A DNA stretch of 64,000 bases from Chelydra serpentina (GCA_037349315.1 JBAIAC010000059.1:6040001-6104000); one strand, 5' to 3'; positions 24,400-36,162 are shown, counted from the stretch's first letter. Notes: generated by a model from the letters alone, not told the origin. Numbers and translations are program-made.

Positions 24400-25330
24400 A
24401 TCTGTGTTGCCCCCCTTCCTGTCAGACCGAAACCCCCAGTACCGCCCCTATTCCTGAGATAGCCTCAGCCCCCTGTTACTCCCGGGCAATGCTGCCCCCC
24501 TTGGGCTCGCCCCGCGCCCGAAGCGCCCCCCACCCGCGCCCAGAACACCCACCCGAGTAGCCCCCGCACCCTCCCCCCGGGCACAGCCCCCAACACTCCC
24601 CTCCCCCGGGCACTCCTGACACCGCGCCCAACTGCCCCGCCCGGAGACAGCCCCGCCCCCGGCAGCGAGCGGGGGGCCGGGGGGGGGGGGGGCAGGAGAC
24701 TCATCGCTCCCCGGCAGACAGCAGGGGTCCCATCCCCGCCGGGAGCGCCCCGCCCGCCCAGGCCCGCTCACGGCGGCGCCCCGTACCGTTGCGCTGCCGC
24801 GGGCCCCGCTGAACCTGGACGTCCTCCGCGTCGGATGCTCCCAGCGGCAGCCGGCTACTTCCAGCCCCGCCCGTCCCTTCTCACGCTGCCGCCCCGGGCC
24901 GCCTGCTTCCCAGAAACCCAATAGGAACCGCTATCATTGGCCGCTGTGCGGCACGTGCTAGCCACCTTCTTATTGGCTCCCGCGCACGCCACTCTCCGAG
25001 CGGAACGCGCCGCTGATTGGTGGATTCTCAGAGCCATCCGGCCCCACCCGGTAGCGAGACACCTGCCCGCGGGCTGAGAAGCCAATAGCCGGCGGGCGGG
25101 CGAGCGACGGGCCGCGGGCGGGGGGAGGGGCGTTGTGGGTTGTCCGGTAGCGGTCGCCCAGCGGACGCGTGACGCGCCCTGGCGGGGCAGCTTGTAACAG
25201 GCTGGGCCGAAGCCCCCGTGGCCCGTCGGTGCTTTGCCGCTCCCCGAGCCCCACCGCCGTCCCGCCAGCCGCCCCCTTCCTGCCACAGCGCCGCGGCGTG
25301 TTGCGAAACCTCACAGCCCAGCCCCACACG
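24400..25330 (-). promoter_or_regulatory. FAR1: CpG island, probable FAR1 promoter
   Basis: CpG-dense GC-rich sequence that contrasts sharply with the AT-rich surroundings. CCAAT motifs occur on the minus strand at 24936, 24972 and 25016 (ATTGG on plus) and on the plus strand at 24918 and 25082. GC-box-like GGGCGGG runs lie near 25090-25125. A CACGTG E-box is at 24952-24957. No TATA box is apparent. This is the layout of a housekeeping promoter, and it lies upstream of the FAR1 coding exon on the correct strand. The many overlapping long open frames are a by-product of GC content. A divergent transcript to the right cannot be excluded. Confidence 0.75.
24772..24870 (-). other. FAR1: Candidate non-coding FAR1 exon 1 (5' UTR)
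   Basis: FAR1 needs an upstream non-coding exon because an acceptor lies just before the ATG. Two splice donors on the minus strand fit: GCC|GTGAGC with the last exon base at 24772, and AACG|GTACGG with the last base at 24787. The start is a guess placed about 60-100 bases downstream of the CCAAT cluster. There is no ATG-containing coding sequence to confirm it. Confidence 0.35.
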
Positions 25331-25639
25331 CTACTGCCCGTGTCCCCCTCGCCCACCGACCCAACCTCGCACCAGGGCCCGGCCATGTGCACCACAGCCC
25401 CAGCCGCCTCCTCTCCGCAGCTCGTACCCCGCCCGTCACACCCGGCCACGGCGCGCAGGCCTCCCGTCCGCACTGTGTCCTCAAACACCACCCCAGCCAG
25501 CCCCACCACGCACTGCTGCCATGTAACTTCCCAACCGCCGCTTCATGGCCCTGCCGGTCACAGACCACGCGAGGTTTGCCCGGTGCCTGGTTTTCGACCG
25601 GAACGCCCCATCGAAAAGGGACCCTGGCGTCTTAAAAGC

Positions 25640-26506
25640 CCAGGCGGCGGCACAGCTGGACGGCTCCCAGAAGCAGCAGCACGTCCCACCCTCTGGCTCC
25701 TATGTGTAGGGACAGCCAGGGGGCTCCGCACGCTGCTGCCACCCCAACCACCGGCTCTGCAGCTCCCATTGGCCGGGAATCGCGGCCAATGGGAGCTGCG
25801 GGGGCGGTGCCTGCGGCTGGGGCAGTGCACAGAGCAGCCTGGCCACACCTCCGTGTAGGAGCCAGAGGCGGGATGTGCCGCGGCTTCCGGGAGCTGCTTG
25901 AGGTGCTAGGGCCTGCACCCCTGATCCCCTCCCATGCCCCAAATCTCTCATCCTTGGAACCACATCAAAGCCCGCACCCCCAATCCAGAGCCCTCTCCCG
26001 CACCCTGAACCCCAAATTTCTGGCTCCATCCTGGAACCCACACCCCGGTCCCACACCCCAACCCCCTGCCTCAGCCCAGAGCCCCCTCCCATACTCCGAA
26101 CCCCTTGGCTACATCCCCCAGCCCGGAGCCCCCTTCTACACCCCAAACCCCTCATCCCTGGCCCCATCCCAGAGCCCACACCACCAGCCGGAGCCCTCAC
26201 CCCTTCCTGCATCCCAACCCACTGCCTCAACCTGGAGCCCCCTCCCACACCCTGAGCTCCTCATTTCTGGCCCCACCCTAGAGCCCGCACCCCCAGCCGG
26301 AGCCCTCACCCCTCCCACACCCCAAGCCCCTGAGCCAGTCCAGTGAAAATGAGTGAGTGAGGGTGAGGAGAGCGAGTGACAGAGGGAGGGGGGGATGGAG
26401 TGAGCGGGGGACGGGGCCTCAGAGAAGGGATGGGCAGGGGCGGGGCCTCTGCGGAGGGGCAGGGCGAGGGTGTTCAGTTTTGTGTGAATAGAAAGTTGGC
26501 GACCCT
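25640..26506. repeat. GC-rich hAT-derived composite beside the CpG island
   Basis: The block holds a near-perfect hairpin (CAGCTCCCATTGGCCG / CGGCCAATGGGAGCTG at 25758-25803), a Pro-codon-rich tandem region and an end reading GAAAGTTGGCGACCCTA at about 26490-26506. Similar hairpins occur inside the hAT at 17982. I could not find the matching left terminus or a TSD. Long open frames on both strands here are composition effects, not genes. Confidence 0.55.
25915..26340. repeat. Imperfect GC-rich minisatellite
   Basis: Blocks such as CCCCAGCCGGAGCCCTCACC and AGAGCCCRCACC recur. The clearest pair, starting near 26171 and 26280, gives a spacing of about 109 bases. Units are diverged by substitutions and small indels. 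Confidence 0.65.
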
Positions 26507-27340
26507 AATTCCAGCCCGCCTGCCACCGCACCATAACCCTGCAATTATGTCATAGCCCTGCACGATGGAGCCACTGTTCTGGTACACTCCAAGGTCCCAC
26601 CACCTCCTCTTGCACCATTATTCCATCTCACGGAACCATGGTCTTGCCATCATGTCACACACCATACCATTCACCATAAAAACACTTCTCACTACTGCAC
26701 CATGGCTCTGTGGATCACATCATGGACCCACATCCAAACACCACCAGACCGTCCATTCTGTGCACCCTTAGTTTGGCCCTCTAGCACATTTGCAATTTAA
26801 TACACGCTTTAATTACATTATCAGTTTACTATTTTTTCCATCAGGACCCTGCTTCATTCAGGGTTTACCTAATTATTAGCTAACAAATGTTTTCTCCTCA
26901 TTGTTCAGTGTGTGGTCCTGGGCCTTATTTATTGCACACTATACAAACCCTGCTCTAAGCACAGTATTATTAAATTTCCTCATGGGCCTTTCTATGATGC
27001 TTAGCACTAGGAAATTTTTCAACAAAACTTATTTCCATCTGAAAATGCCAATTTGTTGAAACCTAAACAGGTTCAAGTCTTTGCTCTGCCTAAACAGCCC
27101 AGTTAACCAGTATAACCACTGCACTGTTGGCTGTTCTAGGGTGGTTTCTCTCCTCATTTTTGTTCTGATGCAGATTCAGAACAAATTTTGAAATCTCTAA
27201 ATACTTTGCTAAATGGAATTTTTTTCTAGCCAGCTGTACTCATCACTATAGTGTCCGCATACTTTTCACACTCCATTTTACGCACAGGGAACTGAGGCAC
27301 AAAAATATTGAGATCAAAAATTTCCACTCATTTTGGGTGC
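26507..27340. other. Intergenic, no recognisable feature
   Basis: It is C-rich near 26520-26760 (CACCA-type repetition), then AT-rich. No gene or mobile element was recognised. Confidence 0.4.
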
Positions 27341-27344
27341 CCAA

Positions 27345-27422
27345 TGAGGCAAATTCTGCTCTGTTACACCAGAATAACTCAGTGTTTACACTGGTGTAAC
27401 TGAGAGCCTAATTTGGCCCACT
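27345..27422. repeat. Short palindromic repeat with TTACACCAG / CTGGTGTAA arms
   Basis: The left arm GGCAAATTCTGCTCTGTTAC then ACCAG pairs imperfectly with CTGGTGTAACTGAGAGCC then TAATTTGGCCC. The same kind of palindrome, built on GGTGTAA, occurs at 49591-49702. Possibly an old amniote MITE. Confidence 0.5.
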
Positions 27423-27559
27423 GTGTATGAGAGCGTCAAATTATTCTTGCAGTTTTTATATTAGTTTCCCTTTAATGCCTTATTTTTCTCCCTCTTGAGA
27501 TAGGCAAACAAGTGTGGGTCACAAACTGAAGCCTTCATTGCCCCTTTGCAGAGATTAGC

Positions 27560-27840
27560 ACCTACAGACTTCTGAAATCCTGTGGCACTTGTCAAAAATC
27601 TAGACAAGAGTACTTTTTTGGAAAGGAGGGAGGGCTTTCTAGAAACAGTATCCTCTTCTATACTTCTCATGAGGCAGCGTTCATGTTGGATTGCTCTATT
27701 TTGATCTTTAAGGCCCAAATGAGATTTCAACATGAATGCTCACCCATGAGAAATATTGACGTGGATGCTCTTTCCAGAAAATTCTACACCAAAAAGTTCT
27801 GTCTCCTAGGAATTAAGTTAAAGCAAACTACCAAACTGGG
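27560..27840. repeat. Diverged inverted repeat
   Basis: The sequence at 27633-27689, reverse-complemented, resembles 27729-27785 (both share CAACATGAA, GCT, CATGAGAA, and TCTAGAAA/TCCAGAAA). The loop is about 40 bases. Weaker pairing extends outward through CCAAAAA-GT-CT blocks. No TSD was found and the origin is unknown. Confidence 0.45.
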
Positions 27841-27959
27841 ATGGAAGAAATCATCTCTATGGGGCACATACTCAGTGAACACAGTCTTCAGGACAACCCA
27901 AAAGAGGCAGAAACTATTTTTCAGATGGAAACCCCATAAGACAAAGTAGCACTTGAGCA

Positions 27960-29039
27960 ATCCATTGACATGATCACATATATGTGTATATTCACCCAAA
28001 CTTGTCAAACTCTACTCCCACTACTTCCTGACAGTCAATTGATATTGGATTTAGTGCAAGTGAACATTTTCCAGGAATTAAAACATTGATTGCCACAAGT
28101 GCTTCTCCTGAAGTATTTTGATATAAACAACCCTGTTCATCTCACCATGGATGCAAGGTCACAGACTTACACACATAAAGTCTAAACAGACTCTTGACTT
28201 TCCTCCCTCCCAGCCCTACCCAGTCTAAACAACCTGGTTCTTGTCCTACATTGTTTTCCTAAGCCTCTTTCTTTTCTGGCCAGCCATCCTCAAACAAGAT
28301 GTTTACACCTCTGCTTTTTGCTGCTGGCACTCTTTTATTTAGTATGACCTTCTGAGTGCTGCTTACCCACCTGGTCCACAGTCCCAGAGTCCTCAACAAG
28401 GCAGCCTGGTATTGTGTTCAGTACACCTGACAAGCACACCGGACCATTTACTTTGGTTAGTCCTAGAGAACGTGCTGCAGTGCATACAGAAAACATACAT
28501 TTTCTTTCTAAGCACCAGATTGAGGCAGGGTGCTTTCAGCCGCAAATGGGTTCTCCCCCAAACCCTGAACAGCCAGTATACCCCATCACACCGCCTCTTC
28601 ACATAGTCTTTAAACCAAACCCAGATACTTGTATGTCTCTGCTTTCCCAGTGTCTGAGAAGGATAGGGCTACGGATGGAAATAAACTAGTGTAGGCTCAA
28701 TCTGAGTAAGATGAAGTGATGTTGAAAGGCAGGGAAAGCAACTAGAGAGGAATAAGCAAGGGTGTGAGTACCCTTTCTGTTGAAATGGTACTGTGTGTCT
28801 AACCTTTGCCAGTTGAGTATGCAGTCTCGGGTCGATCTATTACTGTTCCTGAATTACAAGGTAACAGCTCTGGCAAGTGATGCCATTTCCAGTATCGATT
28901 TGCGTAGGGGATATTTCTGCCTGGTGTAAATCTCAGCACATGGTTATAACTATATGGTTCTAGTTTCAAGTCTGGAGTACTGTAGTGCACTCTTTGGGAA
29001 CACCTTTGAAAAACACCTGGCAGCTTTAGCTAGCAAAGA
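27960..29039. other. Intergenic, no recognisable feature
   Basis: Short open frames on both strands near 28400-28690 have no recognisable domain. No mobile element boundary seen. Confidence 0.4.
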
Positions 29040-29044
29040 ATGCA

Positions 29045-29255
29045 GTACTTCTTGAGTGATGGAATGGTGTTCCTAGCCTCTGTTTGTCAGAGGATGGAGA
29101 TGGATGGCAGGAGAGAGATCACTTGATCATTACCTGTTAGGTTCACTCCCTCTGGGGCACCTGGCATTGGCCACTGTCAGCCGACAGGATACTGGGCTGG
29201 ATGGACCTTTGGTCTGATCCAGTATGGCCATTCTTATGTTCTTATGATGGAAGCC
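29045..29255 (+). mobile_element. CR1 LINE 3' end
   Basis: The classic CR1 3' end is present: CACTGTCAGCCGACAGGATA, then ACTGGGCTGGATGGACCTTT, then GGTCTGATCCAGTATGGCC. It finishes in two TTCTTATG units, the short tandem tail known for CR1. Only the 3' UTR remains. Confidence 0.88.
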
Positions 29256-29539
29256 ATTGTGAGCACATAACATCAGCGCTCGGTGTTCCATACTGACTAC
29301 CTATTTGCTTCTGAATGCTGTTCAGGGTGTTAGTTGTCATCCATAAATGTTTCTAAAATAGAAGAACATGGACTGTGAAATTGGGTACTCAGAAAATGAA
29401 AAGCACACTAATTAGTGGTCACCTCTTTCCATTCCACTAGTATCTCTGGAGGATGCTAAACAGAAGCTACTAAAGCATTTTTTAATTAACAGGTCCAGAT
29501 AGCTCTTTTAAAACTCTTGGATGTAAGTTTCTGAGAAAC

Positions 29540-31190
29540 TAGCTGAACTGTTAATGTTGAGTTTCAATAAGTCTTGAAGCACTGGTGAAGTTCCAGAAGA
29601 CTGGAAGACAGCTAATGTTATTCCCTTTTATTAAAAAGAGTCAGTGGAATGACCTGGGTAATTATAGGCCTGTCAGCCTGACATTGATCCTGAAAAAGAT
29701 ACTGGAGCAGCTGATAACAGGACTCAATTAATGAACAATTAAAGGAGGGCAATGTAATTAATTAATGCAAATCTGCATGGGCTTTTGGAAAATAAATCCT
29801 GTCACTAACTTGATATCTTTTTTTATGAGATTTCAAGTTTGGTTGATAAAGGTAACAGTGTTGAAATAATAGATTTCTGTAAGATGTTTGACTTGGTATT
29901 GCATGACATTTTGATTAAAAAACTAGAACATTATAAAACTAACATGGCACACATTAAGTGGATTAAAAACTAGATAACTGATAGGTCTCAAAATGTAAAT
30001 GGGAAATTGACATCAAGTGGGCATGTTTCCAGTGGGGTCCTGCAGGGACTAGTTCTTGGCCTTATGCTAATTAATGTTTTTATCAATGACCTGGAAGAAA
30101 ACTTCACTGAGAAAGTTTGCAGATCATGCAAACATTTGGGAAATGTTAAATAACGAAGAGAACAGGTCACTGATTCAGAGCCATATGGATCTCTTGGTAA
30201 ACTCTCTAAGCAAACAATGTGTGTTTTATTATAGCTAAATGAAAATGTATACATACAGGATAGAGGACTCTATCTTGGGAAGCAGTGACTCTGAGAAGCT
30301 TCGGGGCTTGTGGTGGGTAATCAGCTAAACATGAGCTCCCAGTATGATGCTGTGGCCAAAAGAGCTAATGTGATCCTGGGATGCATAAACAGAGGAGTGT
30401 TGAGTAGGAGTAAAGAGATTATTTTACCTCTATATTTGGCACTGGTGTGACCGCTCCTCTAATATTGTGTCCAGTTCTGGTGCCCATGATTCAAGAAGGA
30501 TGTTGATAAACTGGAGAAGGTTCAGAGAAGAGCCACAAGAATGATTAAAGGATTAGAAAACATGATTTATAGTGATAAGCTAAATAGACTGGGCTCTGTG
30601 AGTCTAACAAAGAGAAAGTTAATGTTTTCTTCTAGGTCATTGACTTGATTACATTCTAAAAGTATCTACAGGGGAACAAATATTTAATAATGGACCCTTT
30701 AATCCAGCAGAGAAAGGTATAACACAATCTAATGGCTGGAAGTTGAAGCTAGACAAATTCAAACAGGAAATAAGACACACATTTTTAACAGTGAGGGCTA
30801 TAAACCACTAGAACAATTTACCAAAGGTTGTGCTGGATTCTCCATCACTGACCATTTTTAACTCAAGACTGGATGTTTTTCTAAAAGGTATGCTCTAGGA
30901 GTTATTTTGGGGAAGTTCTTTGGCCTGTGTTGTTCAGAAGGTCAGACTAGATCAGGCCTGCACAACTCGTAAAGCAGTGAGGGCCACATTACTCCAAAGA
31001 AAAAGCCGAGGGCCGGATGCAAGGAAAGTTGTTGAGCAAAAAAAAAAAATTTTTTTTTATTTATTTTTTTTAGCCAGCCTCCCATGGGCCACAGAGAGAG
31101 CCTCCACGGGCCCACAGGCCATATGTTGTGCAGGCCTGGACTAGATGATCACAATGGTCCCTTCTGGCCTTGGAATCTGTGAATCTTGCT
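29540..31190 (+). mobile_element. CR1 LINE ORF2 reverse-transcriptase fragment, 5'-truncated, dead
   Basis: Translated pieces in broken frames give reverse-transcriptase blocks: NDLGNYRPVSLT near 29650, FDLVLHDILIKKL near 29890, LQGLVLGLMLINVFINDLEE near 30040, and KFADHAN near 30115, where the FADD catalytic box has become FADH. It ends with the CR1 3' end GATCACAATGGTCCCTTCTG then GCCTT. Stops and frameshifts occur throughout. A hAT MITE is inserted near the 3' end. Confidence 0.88.
30953..31138. mobile_element. hAT MITE nested in CR1, perfect TSD
   Basis: The ends are CAGGCCTGCACAACTC and GTTGTGCAGGCCTG. The TSD gactagat is identical at 30945-30952 and 31139-31146 and has central TA. Removing it restores the CR1 3' end GTCAGACTAGATGATC. 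The 186-bp unit has an A-run then a T-run in the middle and no coding capacity. Confidence 0.93.
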
Positions 31191-31194
31191 AAAT

Positions 31195-32145
31195 TCTTGG
31201 CCTTAATGACATACCTGTGGTGACGGGTCCACAACCTAATTACATGACGTGAGAAAGTATTTGCTTTCACCAGTTTTTAATTTGTACATTTTAAATGTAT
31301 TTGAATATCTCCTTCCTGTGTTATGACATTGTTCTCAAAATGCACTCCTTTCAAAGTGAGATATTTATGTAAAAAAGTCAAATGTTTCTTTTTGATCCCA
31401 AGCAACTGTTAAATTATTGTTTTCTGGTCATCCTGACACTTCATAGCTTTGCATATTTGACTCATGTACAACAATATCTGAACATGTTTAAGCTGTTGTC
31501 AGATGTTTCTGATATCTTTGGAATACTGACAGAGTACCCCCTTTTTCTTTCCAAAGCTGACCTGGGAACTGTAACTCATACCATTAGAGCACGTAGACTT
31601 GCATACTGCTAATTGCTAAACTGCCTGCCAAATTGGCAGAGGTAATTTATTCAGGATTAAGCTAGTAGAATTTGACCTACAGTTAGGCTCACTCAGCATA
31701 CGTCTCCTGTGTTAGAGTTGTCACACCTAGTTTTTGTTGCATTGTATCAAGATCTTAATCTCTGTAATATGCAGATATCAATTCTCAACTCCATAATTAA
31801 GATTGCATTCTAAAATGGGTTTAAATAGGGCATAAATTCTTCTTTTCTCTAGATATAGGTGGCCTCACTGTGAAATTTCCCTAAGTTTTTGTCCTTTGAA
31901 ATTGTTATATAGTTTTTTATTTCTTGTGATATATTATAATGATCAGTGCAGATGGCACCTTCATCAATAGATAGTGCTCTATCTTTATTTTAGTGTTAAG
32001 CTGTTGTTTTGTTTTGAGATAATGTGTTGTCTTGGTGGGGGGACGGGAGGGGTTAGGAGAAAGTTTGAATCCTGTCTGTGTGTACTGGAGTTGTTACTTT
32101 CAGTATCCCAATAAATCTATTGACTTCTATAAGCGAATATTACAA
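31195..32145 (+). other. Unassigned, possibly includes a Ty3/Gypsy 5' LTR
   Basis: The right end (AATAAATCTATTGACTTC at about 32111, ending TTACA at 32145) looks like the 3' end of an LTR with its poly(A) signal, and ACTGGTGGCAAG after it could be a primer binding site. I cannot find the left boundary or a second LTR. The rest is unassigned. Confidence 0.35.
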
Positions 32146-34169
32146 CTGGTGGCAAGGGCTTCTAGATGCCAGAGCACTTTTGCCTGAGAAGAAATTTACT
32201 GTGAATTCTTGACAGACTTCAGGCTGTTGCTCTCTGTGAATGAGTGGTCTGATAAGAAAGCAAACCAGTACCTAGCAGTGTTCCACTGGTGATTCCAAAG
32301 CCTTTTACCAAAAGCTTCCTGCTGTGGATCATGGATCTTACAGAAGTCACACAAACACTTGTACAAACGCTATGGTGGGGGGATTGGCCCTTTTGAAACA
32401 CCGGAAGGAATGGCGAGCAAGGAGGCAGCAGAAGGGGGAACGCCTGTATATTTATGTGCATTGCAGAGACTGTTCAATAGGGCTTTCCCTGCATCTCCTG
32501 TCCAGGAGATGGCTCGAGTGAAACAACCTGCTGCTTCAAATCTGGAACTGGCAAGGCTAGCTACTGGCCAGCCATGAGAGAATCCTGTGTGAAAAGTCAC
32601 TTTATAAACTGTTTAAAAGGGGAACTTCATAACCTCCTGGTGAAGGAAGATAACATACCGGATAAACCTAAGGACCATATTATACACAGTTACACATGTG
32701 GAGACAAAAACTGGGGTTTCCTTTAAAGATATCAGCTGTTACTTCCCATCCTCAGGGTGACTTCTTTATATTAGATGCAGCATTTCAAAGAGTGATTACT
32801 AGTTAAGTGGCTAAAAAATTGGAGGCACCCCACTCGCAAGCTATTCACAGGCATCCTGTGGGTCAGATAAGAGAAACTTCCCGAGTGAGTCCTAGGCCAG
32901 ATGGCATTTGCAGGCATTGGAGATGGAATTGCCCAAGCAGAGAGAAGTCACAAGTTGCTGATGCAGCAACAACTATTAGAATAGTCCACGTGATGAGCTG
33001 CCTAGATACCTGTTACTGCATGTCTGGAGATGTCAATGGCTGGAAAACCACCACAATGCTGTGAGACTCCGGATCTGAAATAAGCCTGATTCATAGAGAA
33101 CACCCAGTGCTGGGTGGAAGAAAATGCGTACAGCAGGAATTAAATTGGTGACTATTAATCATCAGTCACTGCAGACAACAGGAGAAATCCAGCTCCCACT
33201 GAACTTGGAGTCGCTGCATACTAAATGGACTTTTGTTGCCGTGACCTGAATTTCTAGTGGTAGAATATGGGAGCTGATTTAATCTGATTTAATTACAGCG
33301 ACTCCTGGGGTGGTAATAGAACACATTTGTACCCGACCAATGTACAGATAATATAACTGAGGTGATGCGAGTGAAAAAAAAAATCAGATCATGAGGACAG
33401 TGTCCATTGTAGCTGGTATCTCAAAGCCTGTCACAGGTGCAGATGTCAAGAACTGTGAAACATCTCAGTCAGTAAAAGAGCTAGGGGTTGACTTGAAAGG
33501 AGCATCCACAGAAAGCAACAAAAGGAAGTGATTAGAACAGCTACTTTTACTGTATGCTAATGTGTTCTCCAGGAATGTTAAAAGCTTGAGAGAGATGATT
33601 GGGGGCATCATTGGATTGTGCTTTGATTTAGGGAGTGTTGGAACCCAATGGTATATCAGGTAGCGGTAAAAGAAAAGCTAAAAACTCATGATGGAGGGTG
33701 GCCTAATTGTTCGATCTACTTTATCTACATCCCCAACTATAATTGTGAGAATATGTGTTCACTGAAGGAGGCTATTCAAGATAACAATGTACTTCCCAGC
33801 ATAGACACTGGATAAATGTCAGGAGCAAAATATTTTAGTAATTTCGATTTGGTAGCTGGATACCATTAGTTTAAAGTGACAGTTAAGGATTGAGAAAAAA
33901 TTGCCTTTGTGACATCCCTATGGATAGAGTCCTGCAAATCTGCGGATATCCACTTTATATCTGCCGATGTGGATGAGGTTGTGTTGTTTACACAGATCAC
34001 AGATTGGATACGGATATAATTATTCAGCTAATACCGGTGAAAATTCACTTTGCTTTTATATTGCATTGTCAGTTCGTCAGTGCGAATTGAAATGGTCACT
34101 GTGTCACCCCTCTGCACTTCTCTGTATTTGAAAAGCCAATGGAGAAAGAAATTCAAAAGAAATTAAGTA

Positions 34170-35891
34170 CTAGTGCATACAGTTTGAAGGGAAATGAGAA
34201 AGGCAAATCACCAATTTGAAATGCATTCAGATTTCTTATTGAAGAAAACAGAGATACTGTGGCTGGATATATCCTATGTGTTCCATGCAAAAAAGTCTGT
34301 GCTTTTACTAGCCATATACCCCCTACTTCAAACTTACTTAATCATAAATGTAGTCTGGAATCAGGATCCAGTTTGCTGAAGATAATCACCAAGAAATGTG
34401 TCATTATCACACAAAACATGAAGACAACTGTGACTTGGGAATTATTGAAGTTTATAACAACAGACATAAGATCTTTCGAGGTAGTCAGCGGTGAGGGATT
34501 CCTTGCATATTTTCAATGTTTGATTAACATGGGTGCCAAATATGGTCAAATGAAGGCACATGCACTAATACCACATTCCACAACATCAGCCTGGCATGCT
34601 GCACTCATGGCAGAAGAAAACAGAAAACAAATCTCTACAGCATTGAAAAACATCCTTGGCACAGTGGGTGGAGGGGTTACTGTCAATGTATGGAGGCATG
34701 ATTACAGAAAGGTTGCCTACTTGGGAGTAACTGTTCATTACATAGAGTCACAACAGTTCGGACTAGTGGAGCGGGTGCTTTGTGTTACTCACTTTGACAG
34801 CGGGAAATCAAAAACTGCAGAGAACATTCAATCAGCTGTTATTCAAGCACTCAGAGGATTTGATATACACAGCATTACCAGCTAGATGGTTTTTGTTATG
34901 GACTGGGGAGCGAACGTGGTTGAAGCCCTCAAGTCCTATGTCTGAATAAGCTGCTCAGCCCGCATTATAAATACCGTACTTGAGCTCACTAGCAAGCCGG
35001 GAAACCAGAAAGAGGAAGCAGTAACCGAACTGAGCCATAGAAGCTGAGATCTCGTTACTTACTGACTTCAAAAGATATGTAGAAACATGATGGGGAATAG
35101 CAAACTACTCATGTTTAAGACAATCGACAAGCAGTGGGAAATTTTGACAGAAAAGGGGGATACTCAGCTCATTGACAGCACTGACCACAACACCTTGAGC
35201 ATCTTAATAGAGATCCTGCAGCCCTTCAAGGAAGCATCAGAAATGCTAGAGCAGTCAACCACAGCCCAGTTTCCACTTGGTGCCCATTTGGTATGAAAGG
35301 GTAAAAAAGCATCTTCATCCTTTTGCCATTGATGAAGATAGTCTACGTCCACTCAAATTCAAAGCCTTGCAATGTCTCATTAAAATGTCTCATTGAAATC
35401 AAGTCTTTGCACAGAGTAGCGGTTTTCCTGCACCCATGAATGAAGAGGATTAAAGTTTTCACTGAAGAAGAGAGACAGGAAGTTTATCAAGGGACCAGAA
35501 GCTTGTCTCATTGCAGGAGAAAAATATTCCTGCACTGAATTTTATGCTTCTTTCGTCAACTACACAGACACCATCACCAGAGGAGACAAAATGGTCACAT
35601 ACAGAGTTTGAGGATTTTGCTAGTGAGTGTGGAAGTGATGATGATGAAGTGTCAAAGTATATCACCCCCAAACTGACAAAGAATGAAGATGTGCAACTGC
35701 TGGAGTGGGGGAGACAACACAAGCACAACTTTCCCCTTCTCAGCTGAGTTGCATGCTTTGTGCATTCCATCCCTGTATCCAGTGCACCCTCCTAGAGAGC
35801 CTTCTCAGTCTCTGGTTACACAATTAATGAGAATTGTACTTCACTTAAGCCAGAAACTGGATGACTTAATGTTTTTACACAGTAATATTTG
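34170..35891 (+). pseudogene. hAT transposase pseudogene (BED finger to dimerisation domain)
   Basis: The longest open stretch is 34259-34885 (208 residues). It starts with a BED-zinc-finger-like LCVPCKKV...H...LNHKC and continues into a DDE core with VTVNVWRHDYRKVAYLGVTV. Family members have Asp in this TxDxW-like block, and here it reads Asn. Similarity then continues through broken frames: SILIEILQPFKEASEMLEQS near 35200, and a C-terminal dimerisation region (LLEWGRQHKHNFPLLS at 35700-35747, then LHALCIPSLYP and KLDDLMFLHSN in another frame to 35891). Several stops occur, for example after SITS at 34885. It would have been a cut-and-paste transposase. Not functional. Confidence 0.88.
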
Positions 35892-35964
35892 AAAGACAAT
35901 CAGCTGTCCCGAGAAAGACATCTAAAATGAAGTCCTGCAATTCAGGGTTGGTATAAGTCACAAG

Positions 35965-36162
35965 CAGGAGCGGCGCCAGCTTTTTGGCCGCTCTAGGCGG
36001 CGCCTCTGTGAGAAGCTGCCGCCGAAATGCCGCCGAGGACCCCGGCGGCTGAAGATGCTGCCGCCAAAATGCTGCCGAGGTAAGAAACGCTGAAATGCCG
36101 ACCCACAATTCCTGGCACCCTAGGCAACTGCCTAGGGTCGCCTAGTGGTAGCGCCGGCCCTG
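35965..36162. mobile_element. 198-bp hAT MITE nested inside the hAT element, perfect TSD
   Basis: The ends are CAGGAGCGGCGCCAGC and GGTAGCGCCGGCCCTG. The TSD gtcacaag is identical at 35957-35964 and 36163-36170 and fits the Ac-group pattern nTnnnnAn. The interior is GC-rich with repeated GCCGCCGAAATGC-type motifs. Non-coding. Confidence 0.93.

Larger units (their letters stand above)
1650..24771 (-). other. FAR1: Inferred FAR1 intron 1 (about 23 kb), repeat-filled
   Basis: This is the span between the first coding exon and the CpG-island promoter. No other exon was recognised in it on either strand. Its content is the repeats listed separately. Calling it intron 1 is an inference from two facts: the coding exon has an acceptor directly before the ATG, so a non-coding exon must lie upstream, and the only CpG island upstream is at 24.4-25.3 kb. 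Confidence 0.7.

Noticed and set aside
24448..26346. Many long overlapping open frames on both strands (up to 229 codons)
   Set aside because: They lie in the CpG island and the GC-rich repeat, where stop codons are rare. They are Pro/Arg/Gly-rich, overlap in several frames and show no domain.
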